A DNA stretch of 64,000 bases, taken from the NCBI RefSeq assembly GCF_014646155.1, contig NZ_BMMX01000002.1:1-64000 (forward strand). The letters are read 5' to 3'. Below the pieces are notes generated by a model. It searched no databases. It saw only the letters and a list, made by a program, of their open reading frames with translations, and was not told the origin of the DNA. Shown here one piece after another: positions 50,986 to 59,645 of this stretch (position 1 is the stretch's first letter; every line of letters starts with the position of its first letter). The stretch comes from Mangrovihabitans endophyticus. GTDB lineage: Bacteria; Actinomycetota; Actinomycetes; Mycobacteriales; Micromonosporaceae. Position numbers and translations under genes: made by a program.

Positions 50986-51927
50986 TCAGAGCCCGAACGG
51001 CGGGCCGAGTGACGTGGCGTCGCGCGCGCATCCCAGCAGTGGCAAGCGCAGTTGCTCCTCGGCGAAACGCAAGGTGGAGCAGGGGGTCAGGCGCGGCGTC
51101 GCGACGACGTGGTGAACCGTGGGCGCGATCACCACGGTGGGGATGTGGTTGCCGGCCCGGGTCCCCTCGTCCCACGTGATGATCACGGTCAGCCGCCCGG
51201 CCCGGTAGTCCGGGCCGGCCATGATCCGCGGCAGCCACGCCTGCAACCACCGGTCGCCGGCACCGACCTTGTCGAGCGGACAGTCCGCGGCTCCGTGCAT
51301 GTCGTGGCAGGCGTCCGGGCTGACGAAGGCGAAGGCGGGCAGGGCTCCGGCCGCGATGTCGTCGCGCAGGGCTCCGGCATCCTCGTCGCCGAGAGGGACA
51401 GCCCAGCGGCGGCAGTCGGCGCGCGCGTCCAGGTAGTAGGTGGCCGGCATGTGACGGACCAGATAGTGACCATGGCCGTGGAGCGCGCAGTTGCCGGTGG
51501 CGGCCTCCGCGTAGCCGCGCCACTGCCGGCCGGACACGCTGACCTGGTGGAAGATGTTGTCGCCGGACAGTGGATGCGCTCGCGGGTCCTTGTCATCGCA
51601 GATGCCGCCGGTCGTGCCGCTGGTGATCAGGATGTACGCCGCGAGTGAGGGACAGTGCGCCGGATAGCCGGCGTCGTAGTCGGTGGCGGTGCCGTAGCCG
51701 GTGGCGAGCCGGTTCAGATAGGGCGCGCGGGGATTGCCGATGATCTGGTCGTAGCCGTGGTTCTCCTCAGCGATGATCATGACTTTCGCGCCCGGACCGG
51801 GCGCCGGCGGGGAGACGCTCAGCGTCTGCCGCGGTGACGCGCCGCCCTGCCCGCAGGCCGCGGCCGTGAGTATGACGCCGATGGCCAGCGCGATCGCCCG
51901 CCCGGTCCGGCGGTGGAAGTGCCGCAT
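50986..51927 (-). CDS. Phosphoesterase-family lipoprotein (acid phosphatase-like)
   Basis: The 313-residue protein has a lipoprotein signal (MRHFHRRTGRAIALAIGVILTAAAC, Cys25). An alkaline-phosphatase-fold phosphoesterase follows (VMIIAEENHGYDQIIGNPRAPYLNRLA, HCPSLAAYILITSG, FAFVSPDACHDMHGAADC, LTVIITWDEGT). The family includes acid phosphatases and phospholipase C-like enzymes. It should act outside the cell membrane on phosphate esters. ATG 51927 gives the best signal length; ATG 51975 is an alternative. No good ribosome site precedes either. Confidence 0.85.
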   Translation of the reverse strand: MRHFHRRTGRAIALAIGVILTAAACGQGGASPRQTLSVSPPAPGPGAKVMIIAEENHGYDQIIGNPRAPYLNRLATGYGTATDYDAGYPAHCPSLAAYILITSGTTGGICDDKDPRAHPLSGDNIFHQVSVSGRQWRGYAEAATGNCALHGHGHYLVRHMPATYYLDARADCRRWAVPLGDEDAGALRDDIAAGALPAFAFVSPDACHDMHGAADCPLDKVGAGDRWLQAWLPRIMAGPDYRAGRLTVIITWDEGTRAGNHIPTVVIAPTVHHVVATPRLTPCSTLRFAEEQLRLPLLGCARDATSLGPPFGL

Positions 51928-52092
51928 CGTGACGACGGTACGGCGGACGGTGCGGGCTTGCCGACGGAAGGTCATGGGGCGGGACGTTATCGGCCGGATG
52001 CTGAGAAAACGGTGAAAAGGCCCCTCCCCGGTCACCGGCGAGTGGCCCTTATCAGGACGAGCCGCTCCGGGACCCGTCGGCCACCCGTACGG

Positions 52093-53160
52093 TCAGCGCG
52101 GCACCAGCGCGGCCAGCGCGGCTGGCGACGGCGGCACGAAGTAATATCCGCCGCCGAACGGCAGTACGTAACGCTGCAGCGCCTCACCGTCGAGACGCCG
52201 CTGCACGGTGGCGAATCCGGCCTCGACGTCCCGCTGGAAACAGATGAAGATCAGTCCCTTCTCCTCGCCCTGCCGGTAGGCGTAGCCGCGGCGCAGGATC
52301 CGGTTCCGCTCGGTCGCCGGGGTACGCGGGTTCGCCCGCCGGATGTGCGCGTCCAGCGGGGTGATCCGCCCGTCGGGGTCGGACGCGTACCCGAAGCTGC
52401 CGTCCTCGGGGCCGCCGGCCAGCGGGGTGTCGTCGTCGCGGTGGCGCCCGATCACGGCTTCCTGGCGGATGACCGGCTCCCGGTCCCACAGTTCGGTGGC
52501 CAGCCGGATCAGGCGCACCACCTGGTAGGTGCCGCCGACGGCCCAGCCCGGCTCGCCCTCGCCGGCCCAGACCAGGCGATCCATCAGATCGGATCGGCGC
52601 GGGTCCGGATTGCCGGCGCCCTCCCGGAAGCCGAACAGATTGCGCGCGGCGGGCAGGCCGGCGCGGGTGCGGGCGTTCTCGGCGCGGAAACCGTCGCGTC
52701 GCCAGCGCTGCCGGAGACCGTCGCCGGCCAGGTCGTGGGCCACCGCGTCGGCACCGTCGGCGGTGGTGGCACCGATCTGCACGAGCAGGTCACCGTGACA
52801 CCACGCCGGGTCGAGCACGTCGTTGGGGAACTCCGGCATGGCGGTCAGGCCCCGCGGACGTACGCCCGCAAGGCCGAAGCGGTCGTCGAAGAGCGACGCA
52901 CCCACGGCGATCGTCACGGTCGCGGCCCGCTGGGCGAGCCCGGCCCGCGCGGCCAGCCGTCTCAGCGCCGAGCCGTCGGTGACGTCGAGGGCGAGCAGGG
53001 TGGCGAAGTCCTCGGGCGCGGTGACCACCCCGGGTTGATGGTCCCGCGGCGGCGCCGATTCCGGCGGCGCCGGCGTGGAGGGTGGCGCTGGGGTGGCGGA
53101 GCAGGAGGCGGCACCGAGGCTCGCCCCGGCGGCCGCGGCGAGCATGGCCCGACGACGCAT
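52093..53160 (-). CDS. DyP-type heme peroxidase, exported
   Basis: The 355-residue protein begins with RRRAML and a short hydrophobic stretch ending in GAASCS, so it may be a Tat-exported lipoprotein. DyP landmarks are ASLFDDRFGL, GDLLVQIGA, NLFGFREGAGNP, the proximal heme His in DAHIRRANPR, and GLIFICFQRDVEAGF. The distal GxxDG motif reads GFREG, with Glu in place of the catalytic Asp. Deferrochelatase (EfeB) relatives are also exported by Tat, but no EfeUO neighbours are present. It is divergent from the P450 operon. Confidence 0.9.
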   Translation of the reverse strand: MRRRAMLAAAAGASLGAASCSATPAPPSTPAPPESAPPRDHQPGVVTAPEDFATLLALDVTDGSALRRLAARAGLAQRAATVTIAVGASLFDDRFGLAGVRPRGLTAMPEFPNDVLDPAWCHGDLLVQIGATTADGADAVAHDLAGDGLRQRWRRDGFRAENARTRAGLPAARNLFGFREGAGNPDPRRSDLMDRLVWAGEGEPGWAVGGTYQVVRLIRLATELWDREPVIRQEAVIGRHRDDDTPLAGGPEDGSFGYASDPDGRITPLDAHIRRANPRTPATERNRILRRGYAYRQGEEKGLIFICFQRDVEAGFATVQRRLDGEALQRYVLPFGGGYYFVPPSPAALAALVPR

Positions 53161-53331
53161 GGTGGCGATGATAGGTGGCCGTCGATGCCGCGTCCCTCCC
53201 GCGGCGCGAAACGGGACAGGTTGGGGACGAAGGCGGACTGGGATTTAATTCAGTCACTTGATTTAGGACGATCGACCATGTTGACTGTTTGCGCACCCGA
53301 TCCCGGTAAGCCCCGGTTTGAGGAGGTCACC

Positions 53332-54522
53332 GTGGAGGACACCGCGCCCCCGCCCTTCCCGTTCGCCAACCCGGCTCCGCTGCAGCCACCCACCGAATGG
53401 GCACAGTTGCGGCAGCGGTGCCCGGTGGCGACCGTCACGCTGCCCAGCGGCGACCCGACGATGCTCGTCACCCGGCACGCCGACGTGAAGCAAGTGCTCT
53501 CGGACCCGCGTTTCCCGCGGTCCGCGGCGGATGCCGCGCGGCTCTCCGACACGGCGACAGGCGGCCTGTTCAACAGCGAGATGTCGCGGACCCTTCCGCA
53601 ACACGGCGAGGAACATCAACGCTGGCGCCGGCTCATCTCGAAGTGGTTCACGGTCAAGCGGATCCGGGCCTTGCAGCCGCGCATCGAGGCCATGGCCGAC
53701 CGGCTGATCGACGACATGACCGCCACCGGCGCGCCCGCCGATCTCAAGGCGAGCTTCGCCTTCCCGCTGCCGGTCTGGGTCATCTGCGACATGCTCGGCG
53801 TTCCGGACTCCGAGCGCGACAAGTTCTCGTACTGGTCGGACACCATGCTCAGCCTGACCCGCTGCACCGAGGAAGAGATGCGGGTCGCGGCCGGGGAGTT
53901 CCTGGCCTATATGCGCGGCCACGTCGCGGCCAAGCGCGCGCATCCGGGCGACGATCTGCTCAGCGACCTCATCCAGGGCGGCGGCCTGACCGACGACGTG
54001 CTCGTCTACACCGGACAGGGCCTGCTGGTCGCCGGCCACGAGACCACCGCCAACATGATCGGCAAGATGATCGCAATGCTGCTGGCCGAGCCCGCGCGGT
54101 GGGCGGACCTGTGTGCGGATCCGTCGCTGGTGCCGACCGCCGTCGAGGAGGCGTTGCGCTTCGACGCCCACCCGGGTCTGGGGATGACGCGATATCTCAC
54201 CGAGGAGCTGACGGTGGCGGGCCGGCGGCTGCCCGCCGGCACGTCGGTGATGTGCTCCATGGGCGCGGCGAACCGCGACGAGGCCGTCTATCCCGACGCC
54301 GAGCGGATGGATCTGACCCGTACGCCCAATGCGCACCTCGCCTTCGGGTCCGGCCCCCATTCGTGCGTCGGTCAGGCCCTCGCCCGCACCGAGCTGCAGG
54401 TGGCGTTGCAGGTGCTGCTCCGCCGGCTGCCGTCGCTGCGCCTGGCCGTCCCGCCGGCGACGCTGGAGCCGTTGGACGGCCTGGTCGTCGGCGGTCTCCG
54501 CGAAGTTCCCGTGCACTGGTGA
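53332..54522 (+). CDS. Cytochrome P450 (bacterial class I, CYP105/107-like)
   Basis: The 396-residue P450 has the I-helix LLVAGHETTANMIG (near 234), the ExxR of VEEALRF, the K-helix to R-loop GLGMTRYLTEEL, and the heme-thiolate signature FGSGPHSCVGQALAR with Cys345 as ligand. GTG 53332 is preferred over ATG 53278 because GAGGAGG lies 5 bases before it and the length is then typical. It is followed by ferredoxin reductase and ferredoxin genes, so a complete monooxygenase system is encoded. The substrate, perhaps a terpenoid or macrolide-like compound, is unknown. Confidence 0.93.
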   Translation: MEDTAPPPFPFANPAPLQPPTEWAQLRQRCPVATVTLPSGDPTMLVTRHADVKQVLSDPRFPRSAADAARLSDTATGGLFNSEMSRTLPQHGEEHQRWRRLISKWFTVKRIRALQPRIEAMADRLIDDMTATGAPADLKASFAFPLPVWVICDMLGVPDSERDKFSYWSDTMLSLTRCTEEEMRVAAGEFLAYMRGHVAAKRAHPGDDLLSDLIQGGGLTDDVLVYTGQGLLVAGHETTANMIGKMIAMLLAEPARWADLCADPSLVPTAVEEALRFDAHPGLGMTRYLTEELTVAGRRLPAGTSVMCSMGAANRDEAVYPDAERMDLTRTPNAHLAFGSGPHSCVGQALARTELQVALQVLLRRLPSLRLAVPPATLEPLDGLVVGGLREVPVHW

Positions 54523-54558
54523 AAACCCAGACGACGGGTCAGCACTGTGAAGGGCACT

Positions 54559-55761
54559 ATGGATGACACCGACCCACCGCCGGGCTCTGGCACGTTGACG
54601 GTCCCGGACCACGTTCTCATCGTCGGCGCCTGCGCCGCCGGGCTGGCCACCCTCGAGGCGCTGCGCCTGCGCGGATACACCGGCAAGGTCACGTTGCTCG
54701 GCGACGAGATCCACCCGCCGTACGACCGGCCGCCGCTGTCCAAACAGATCCTCTCCGGGAGCTGGCAGCCGCAGCGGGCGTCGCTGCGCACCGCGGAAGC
54801 CCTGCTGGCGCTCGACGCGGACCTGCGGCTCGGCGAGCCTGCCGTGTCCCTGGACGTCGCCACCCGCACGGTCCAGGCCGCGGACGGCAGCACCTACCGG
54901 GGCGACGCGGTCGTGATCGCGACCGGCGCGCACCCGCGGCGGCTGCCCGGCAGTGACGGCGTCGCGGGCGTGCACGTGCTGCGCGGCCTGGACGACACCC
55001 TGCGGCTGCGCGAGGACCTCGAACCCGGGCGGAAACTGGTCGTGGTCGGCGACGGCGTCCTCGGCTGCGAGATCGCTGCCACCGCGGTCCAGCTAGGCGT
55101 GCACACCACCCTGGCCGGCCCGCAGCGCGACCCGATGCAGATGCAGCTCGGCGCGGACATCGCCGCGCGGCTGCGCGATCTGCACCATGCGCACGGGGTG
55201 CACCTGCGCCTGGGCACCGGCGTGACCGCACTGGAGGCCGCCGGGTCCCGGGCGACCGGCGTGCGGCTGGCCACCGGCGAGGTGCTGCCGGCCGACGTGG
55301 TGGTCGTCGCGTTCGGCGCGGCGCCCGCGACGAGCTGGCTGACCGGCAGCGGCCTGCAGACGGACAACGGGCTCGTCTGCGATTCCCGCTGCCGCGCCGC
55401 CGACGGGATCTACGCGGTCGGCGACGTCGCCCGCTTCCAGCACGAGCGGCTGGGCCGGTCGGTCCGCCTGGAGAACCGCACCAACGCCATCGAACAGGCC
55501 ATTGTGGTCGCCGCGAACATCCTCGGCGAGGATCAGCCGTACGCCCCGATCCCGTACTTCTGGACCGACCAGTACACCGTCAAGATCCAGGTCTACGGGA
55601 TACCCACGCCCGACATGCGGATCAGCGTCGTGGACGGCGACCCCGCCACCGGCCGGTTCGTGGCCGCCTATCACCTCGACGGCCGGCCCGCCGCCGTACT
55701 CGGCTGGAACATGCCCAAACAGGCCCGCCAGCAGCGGCAACGGCTGCTCGTCACGCCCTGA
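54559..55761 (+). CDS. FAD-dependent ferredoxin reductase for the P450
   Basis: The 400-residue flavoprotein has two dinucleotide folds: FAD-binding VLIVGACAAGLATLEALRLRG (with A in the usual G-x-G spot) and NADH-binding LVVVGDGVLGCEIAATAVQLG. DGIYAVGDVARFQ then places FAD, and a C-terminal reductase domain follows. It belongs to the putidaredoxin reductase/rubredoxin reductase type. AAGGG precedes ATG 54559. It transfers electrons from NAD(P)H to the ferredoxin encoded 12 bp downstream, which feeds the P450 encoded 36 bp upstream. Confidence 0.92.
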   Translation: MDDTDPPPGSGTLTVPDHVLIVGACAAGLATLEALRLRGYTGKVTLLGDEIHPPYDRPPLSKQILSGSWQPQRASLRTAEALLALDADLRLGEPAVSLDVATRTVQAADGSTYRGDAVVIATGAHPRRLPGSDGVAGVHVLRGLDDTLRLREDLEPGRKLVVVGDGVLGCEIAATAVQLGVHTTLAGPQRDPMQMQLGADIAARLRDLHHAHGVHLRLGTGVTALEAAGSRATGVRLATGEVLPADVVVVAFGAAPATSWLTGSGLQTDNGLVCDSRCRAADGIYAVGDVARFQHERLGRSVRLENRTNAIEQAIVVAANILGEDQPYAPIPYFWTDQYTVKIQVYGIPTPDMRISVVDGDPATGRFVAAYHLDGRPAAVLGWNMPKQARQQRQRLLVTP

Positions 55762-55773
55762 GGAAGGACAACG

Positions 55774-55968
55774 ATGAAGGTCTTCGTGGACCAGGACAAG
55801 TGCGTCGCCGCCGGATCGTGCGTCACCGCCGCCGAGGACGTGTTCGACCAGCGCGAGGAGGACGGCGTCGTGGTCCTGCTCAACCCGAACCCGCCGGCAG
55901 CGCTGGCCAATGCGGTCCGGGAGGCCGCCGCGGTGTGCCCGGCGATGGCCATCGAGCTGCACGAGTAA
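55774..55968 (+). CDS. [3Fe-4S] ferredoxin
   Basis: The 64-residue ferredoxin has Cys10, Cys16 and Cys55 in the pattern CVAAGSC ... VCPAMAI. The fourth cluster ligand position is Ala (position 13), so a 3Fe-4S centre is expected, as in many ferredoxins linked to actinobacterial P450s. GAGGAAGG lies in front of the ATG. It is the last gene of the P450 electron-transfer operon. Confidence 0.95.
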   Translation: MKVFVDQDKCVAAGSCVTAAEDVFDQREEDGVVVLLNPNPPAALANAVREAAAVCPAMAIELHE

Positions 55969-56089
55969 GCCCGCCGGCGACTGATCCACCGTCCCGCCTG
56001 ATGGGATCTCGTTGCTCCGGACCAATGCATCCAAGATGGTCAATGCGCCTTCGACCGGTCGGCGTCGGCGCACGCATGCGGGAGGAACG

Positions 56090-58627
56090 GTGCTCTTCGT
56101 GGGACGCTCACGCCGCACGGCGGTCGCTACCGCCCTGGCCGTGCTCGCCGGCTGGATCGGCGCCGTCGCCGGCCCGGCCGGCACGGCACTGGCCTCCACC
56201 TCCGCGGAGCGAGCGGCCCTCGCGCAGTGGTGGGCGCCGGTGCACTTCCAGGACGTCGACACCAGCGGCGAGACGGCGGAGGGCGGCAAGTCCGACTACC
56301 TCACGTCGTACGACTTCGACGGCGACCTGAACGGACGCAACAACTGGGAGAACATCAGCGAGTTCCCGCTCGCGGCGCACGTGTACTACTCGGTGGTCCA
56401 GACGCCGAGCTTCTCGTACCTGCTCTACATGTTCTTCCATCCGCGGGACTGGGCGGACGCCGCCCTCGACGACTACATGGAAGACGCCACCGAGCACGAG
56501 AACGACTCCGAGGGCGCCCTGGTCGTCGTGGCGAACGACGGCTCCGAGCACGGCTCACTCAAGGCCGTCATCACGGTGGCGCACAGCAACTTCTACTCGT
56601 GGCTGCCCGAGGGCAGCGACTTCGCCAGCGGCAACGAGGATGTCGACGGCGCGATCGCCACGTTGGCCAGCCCGCACGGCGACGGCCATCAGCGCCCGTG
56701 GACGGCGCAGCAGGCCAGCACGCACGCCGCGTGGGCCATGGGCGCCACCCGCAAGCCGTCCCCCGACTTGGGAGACCAGTACCGCAACGGAGACGGCATC
56801 CTCTACAACCCCGGCTCCTCGGCCGAGGTGCCGGACGGCCCGAACGATCGGGACGTGCAGTACACGCTGACCGACATCTTCGCCTCCGGCGGCATGTGGG
56901 ACAACCGCTACCTCACCAGCTTGTTCGCCACGCCGGACAACTTCGCCGGCGACGACAGCGGCAATCCGCACGGCGCCGCCTGCGGCGACGGCGCGGTCGC
57001 CGGTCCGGCCGCCGGCGACTGCAAGACCGACGCCGCCAACCCGCCGTGGGCGTGGGACGACGCGGACGACGGGCCGGGCAAGGGATACATCGCCACCAAC
57101 CCGGCCGTGCTCGTGCACGATTACTTCGACTGGCCGGGCAAGCCCGGCTCCGCCGACGTCGACTACACCTGGAACCCGTACAACGGCGTCACCCCCAGCG
57201 ACCCGCCTCCCCCGTCGTCGCGGGCCGGCCGGGTGCTGGTCGTGGGCGACTCCATCACCAACGGCTTCGAGGGCGACTACACCTGGCGCTACCGGCTCTG
57301 GGAGTGGGCGCGGCGGCAGGACATCGGCGCCACCTTCGTCGGCCCGCTCACCGGCACCGAGAAGCCGGGCGATCCGCACCCGCCGGAGCCGCCGCCGATC
57401 GGCGAGGGCGGCGGCAACCCGGCACCGTCGGAGCCGGACCCCGCCCAGTTCACCGGCGCCTACAACCGCGACGTCGCGGCCGAGTTCGTCAACGGCGGAT
57501 CAGGGCACTACGCGATGTGGGGCCGTCAGCTCGTCCAGGACGTCGGCACCATCAAGGGCGTGATGACCGATCTCGGCGCGAAGGGCCAGATGCCCGACCT
57601 GCTCGTGGTGGAGCTGGGCTTCAACGACATCGGATGGCTGGGCGCCGGAGCCGGGCTCACCACGGCCATGAAGTCCTTCATCGACAACGCCCGCGCGGCC
57701 AATCAGAACGTCCGCTTCGTGCTCGGCAACGTGCCGCACCGGACCACTCTCGGCTCGGCCAACCCGCAGCTACCGCAGCGCATCACCGACTACAACGCCG
57801 CGCTGGCCCGGGAGATCCCGAACTGGAGCACCACCCGGTCGCCGATCGTGCTCGCCGACGTGGACGGCGAATACCGCTGCGACTCCAGCGCGACCACATG
57901 CCCGTCCGCCTACGACGGGCTGCACCCCAACGCGCTGGGCGAGTACCGCATCGCCCGAGCGTTCGGCAAGGCCCTGCACGACGGGTTCCACCTCGGCTCC
58001 GGCGCGCCCGAGGTGCCCTCGACGGTGCCCGCCCGGCCGGTCGCCACGCCCACCTCGCTCGCCTTCGACGGAACGCAGCAGGGCGTGACGGTGACCTGGC
58101 CCAAGGTCTTCGGCGCGCACAACTACGACATCCAGTGGCGCGACACCACCGGCAACGCCTCGGCCGAGTGGGTGGCGGCCGGCACCCCGTTCAACCGGTT
58201 CGACCTCTCCTGGCAGTTCACCAACCAACCGGTGGAGGGCCACACCTACGAGGTCCGTGCCCGCGCGGTGGCCGGCGACAGCGACAGCCTGAAATCGGGG
58301 TGGTCCAGTGTCGTCGGCGGAACCGCGCACCCGCGCACGACCGCCCCGCCTGCCACGGTGCATGCCAGCGCCGGCGCCGGTTCGCTCCACGTGGCCTGGA
58401 CGCCGCCGCCGGGTCCGTACACCGACTCCATCAACCGGTACGCGTTGTGGGTGTACGACCAGGACACCCCCACCGTGTACTCCCGCATCATCGGATACGA
58501 CGCGAACACCCGCGTCGCCGACGTCGGGGGCGTGACGCCGGGGCATCACTACGCCATCCTGTTGTGCGCCTGGAACGCGTACGGCGAGGGGCACCCGTAC
58601 ATCTCGGAATCCCTCATCCCGTCCTGA
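56090..58627 (+). CDS. Secreted SGNH hydrolase with N-terminal Vps62-like domain and FN3 modules
   Basis: The 845-residue protein has a signal peptide (TAVATALAVLAGWIGAVAGPAGTALA). A domain of about 320 residues follows (WWAPVHFQDVDTSG..., YYSVVQTPSFSYLLYMFFHPRDW, HENDSEGALVVVA), resembling the Vps62/NPP1-type fold of secreted or vacuolar proteins. An SGNH/GDSL esterase then has block I GDSITNG near 387, LGFNDIGW, and DGLHPN near 609 with the catalytic Asp and His. One or two fibronectin type III domains complete it. It is likely an extracellular esterase or lipase. GTG 56090 follows GGAGGA closely; GTG 56099 is an alternative with better spacing. Confidence 0.8.
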   Translation: MLFVGRSRRTAVATALAVLAGWIGAVAGPAGTALASTSAERAALAQWWAPVHFQDVDTSGETAEGGKSDYLTSYDFDGDLNGRNNWENISEFPLAAHVYYSVVQTPSFSYLLYMFFHPRDWADAALDDYMEDATEHENDSEGALVVVANDGSEHGSLKAVITVAHSNFYSWLPEGSDFASGNEDVDGAIATLASPHGDGHQRPWTAQQASTHAAWAMGATRKPSPDLGDQYRNGDGILYNPGSSAEVPDGPNDRDVQYTLTDIFASGGMWDNRYLTSLFATPDNFAGDDSGNPHGAACGDGAVAGPAAGDCKTDAANPPWAWDDADDGPGKGYIATNPAVLVHDYFDWPGKPGSADVDYTWNPYNGVTPSDPPPPSSRAGRVLVVGDSITNGFEGDYTWRYRLWEWARRQDIGATFVGPLTGTEKPGDPHPPEPPPIGEGGGNPAPSEPDPAQFTGAYNRDVAAEFVNGGSGHYAMWGRQLVQDVGTIKGVMTDLGAKGQMPDLLVVELGFNDIGWLGAGAGLTTAMKSFIDNARAANQNVRFVLGNVPHRTTLGSANPQLPQRITDYNAALAREIPNWSTTRSPIVLADVDGEYRCDSSATTCPSAYDGLHPNALGEYRIARAFGKALHDGFHLGSGAPEVPSTVPARPVATPTSLAFDGTQQGVTVTWPKVFGAHNYDIQWRDTTGNASAEWVAAGTPFNRFDLSWQFTNQPVEGHTYEVRARAVAGDSDSLKSGWSSVVGGTAHPRTTAPPATVHASAGAGSLHVAWTPPPGPYTDSINRYALWVYDQDTPTVYSRIIGYDANTRVADVGGVTPGHHYAILLCAWNAYGEGHPYISESLIPS

Positions 58628-58644
58628 CCCGGCCGGCGGCACCC

Positions 58645-58709
58645 TTTCAACCAAGAGGTTGACTACCCGTACGCACCAGGTATATCCTCGCTTTCAACCT
58701 AGCGGTTTA
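58645..58709. promoter_or_regulatory. Promoter with two ArsR-type operators
   Basis: TTTCAACCAAGAGGTTGA (58645-58662) and TTTCAACCTAGCGGTTTA (58692-58709) share the inverted repeat CAACC-N4-GGTT and lie 47 bp apart. The promoter TTGACT (58659-58664), 16 bp, TATATC (58681-58686) has its -35 element inside the first operator, with the second operator just downstream of the -10. This is the arrangement expected for an autorepressing ArsR-type regulator. Confidence 0.82.
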
Positions 58710-58727
58710 AAGGTGGATCCGGCGACC

Positions 58728-59117
58728 ATGGACAGGCTGTCTCAGGTCTTCGCGGCGCTCGCGGACGAGACCCGGCGCGACATGGTGGCCCGGCTCGCCG
58801 ACGGCGACGCCACGGTGAGCCAGCTCGCCGGGTCCTATCGGATGACGCTGCAGGCGGTCTACAAGCACCTGCGGGTGCTGGAGCACGCCGGGCTCGTCAC
58901 CCGCCCACCAGGCCCGCAGCCGCGCCGGGTGCATCTGGAGGTCGAGGTCTTCGACCTGATGGACGCCTGGACCGAGCGCTATCGCCGCCGCGCGGAGCAA
59001 CGCTACCGCCGCCTCGACGCCGTCCTGGCGGAGATGAGAGACGAGGAGAGTCAGCATGAGCAACGAGGTGGCCATCGAGGCCGACCCGAGGATTCCGGTC
59101 ATCCGGATGACTCGTGA
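58728..59117 (+). CDS. ArsR-family winged-helix repressor
   Basis: The 129-residue repressor has the ArsR winged helix (LSQVFAALADETRRDMVARLADGDATVSQLAGSYRMTLQAVYKHLRVLEHAGLV). No metal-binding Cys motif is seen, so it belongs to the metal-independent group that pairs with AHSA1-type proteins. ATG 58728 is chosen; an in-frame GTG at 58713 lacks a ribosome site. The 3' end overlaps the AHSA1 gene by 62 bp, which enforces co-expression. Confidence 0.92.
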   Translation: MDRLSQVFAALADETRRDMVARLADGDATVSQLAGSYRMTLQAVYKHLRVLEHAGLVTRPPGPQPRRVHLEVEVFDLMDAWTERYRRRAEQRYRRLDAVLAEMRDEESQHEQRGGHRGRPEDSGHPDDS

Positions 59118-59532
59118 CTTCGCCGCGACACCCGCGCAACTGTTCCGCGCCCACACCGATCCGGCGGTGTTCGCACGGTGGGTTGGCCCCGACGCCACCA
59201 GCGCCCGGATCGAGCAATGGGACGCGCGCACCGGCGGTAGCTGGAGCTACGTGGCGGTGCACGGCGATGCGGAGTACCGGTTCCACGGCTGTTTCCACGA
59301 GGTGCGCACGGATCGCATCGTGCAGACCTTCACCTTCGACGGTGAGCCGGACGGCGTCGCGCTGGAGACGCTGTGGTTCGAGGATCTGGGCGGCGGCCGC
59401 ACCCGGCTGCGGACCCAGTCACTGGTGGACAGTTTCGAGGGCCGCGACGCCTGGCTGCGCTCGGGCATGGAGGTCGGTGTCAACGAGGGCTACGCCGAGC
59501 TGGACAAGGTGCTCGCCGACGGCCTGGACTGA
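59056..59532 (+). CDS. AHSA1/SRPBCC-domain protein paired with ArsR
   Basis: The 158-residue protein has the START-like fold of the activator of Hsp90 ATPase homologue 1 family (IRMTRDFAATPAQLFRAHTDPAVFARWVGPD..., GSWSYVAVHGDAEYRFHGCFHEV, GRTRLRTQSLVDSFEGRDAWLRSGMEVGVNEGYAELDKVL). Such proteins bind hydrophobic ligands. They are very often encoded with an ArsR regulator, as here, and may sense or sequester the effector. GAGGAG lies upstream of ATG 59056. Confidence 0.92.
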   Translation: MSNEVAIEADPRIPVIRMTRDFAATPAQLFRAHTDPAVFARWVGPDATSARIEQWDARTGGSWSYVAVHGDAEYRFHGCFHEVRTDRIVQTFTFDGEPDGVALETLWFEDLGGGRTRLRTQSLVDSFEGRDAWLRSGMEVGVNEGYAELDKVLADGLD

Positions 59533-59611
59533 TCCGCGCGGGGGCGCGGTCATCAGGTTGTTACACGGACCATCGCCGACCGAAACGATCGGCCACTGTT
59601 CTGGATCGTGA

Positions 59612-59626
59612 CTCACCACCGGTGAG
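59612..59626. promoter_or_regulatory. Short perfect hairpin upstream of the SSS transporter
   Basis: CTCACC, ACC, GGTGAG form a perfect 6-bp stem with a 3-base loop, 20 bp before the transporter ATG. It may be an operator or part of an RNA leader. It does not match the guanidine riboswitch classes I could compare from memory. Confidence 0.4.
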
Positions 59627-59645
59627 GCGCGTCTGGGGTGAGCCG

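Noticed and set aside
59533..59645. Guanidine-type riboswitch upstream of the SSS/ureohydrolase operon
   Set aside because: I compared the leader with the guanidine-II and guanidine-III classes as remembered. Only a short CTCACC/GGTGAG hairpin and one weak stem near 59568 are present, without the conserved loops.
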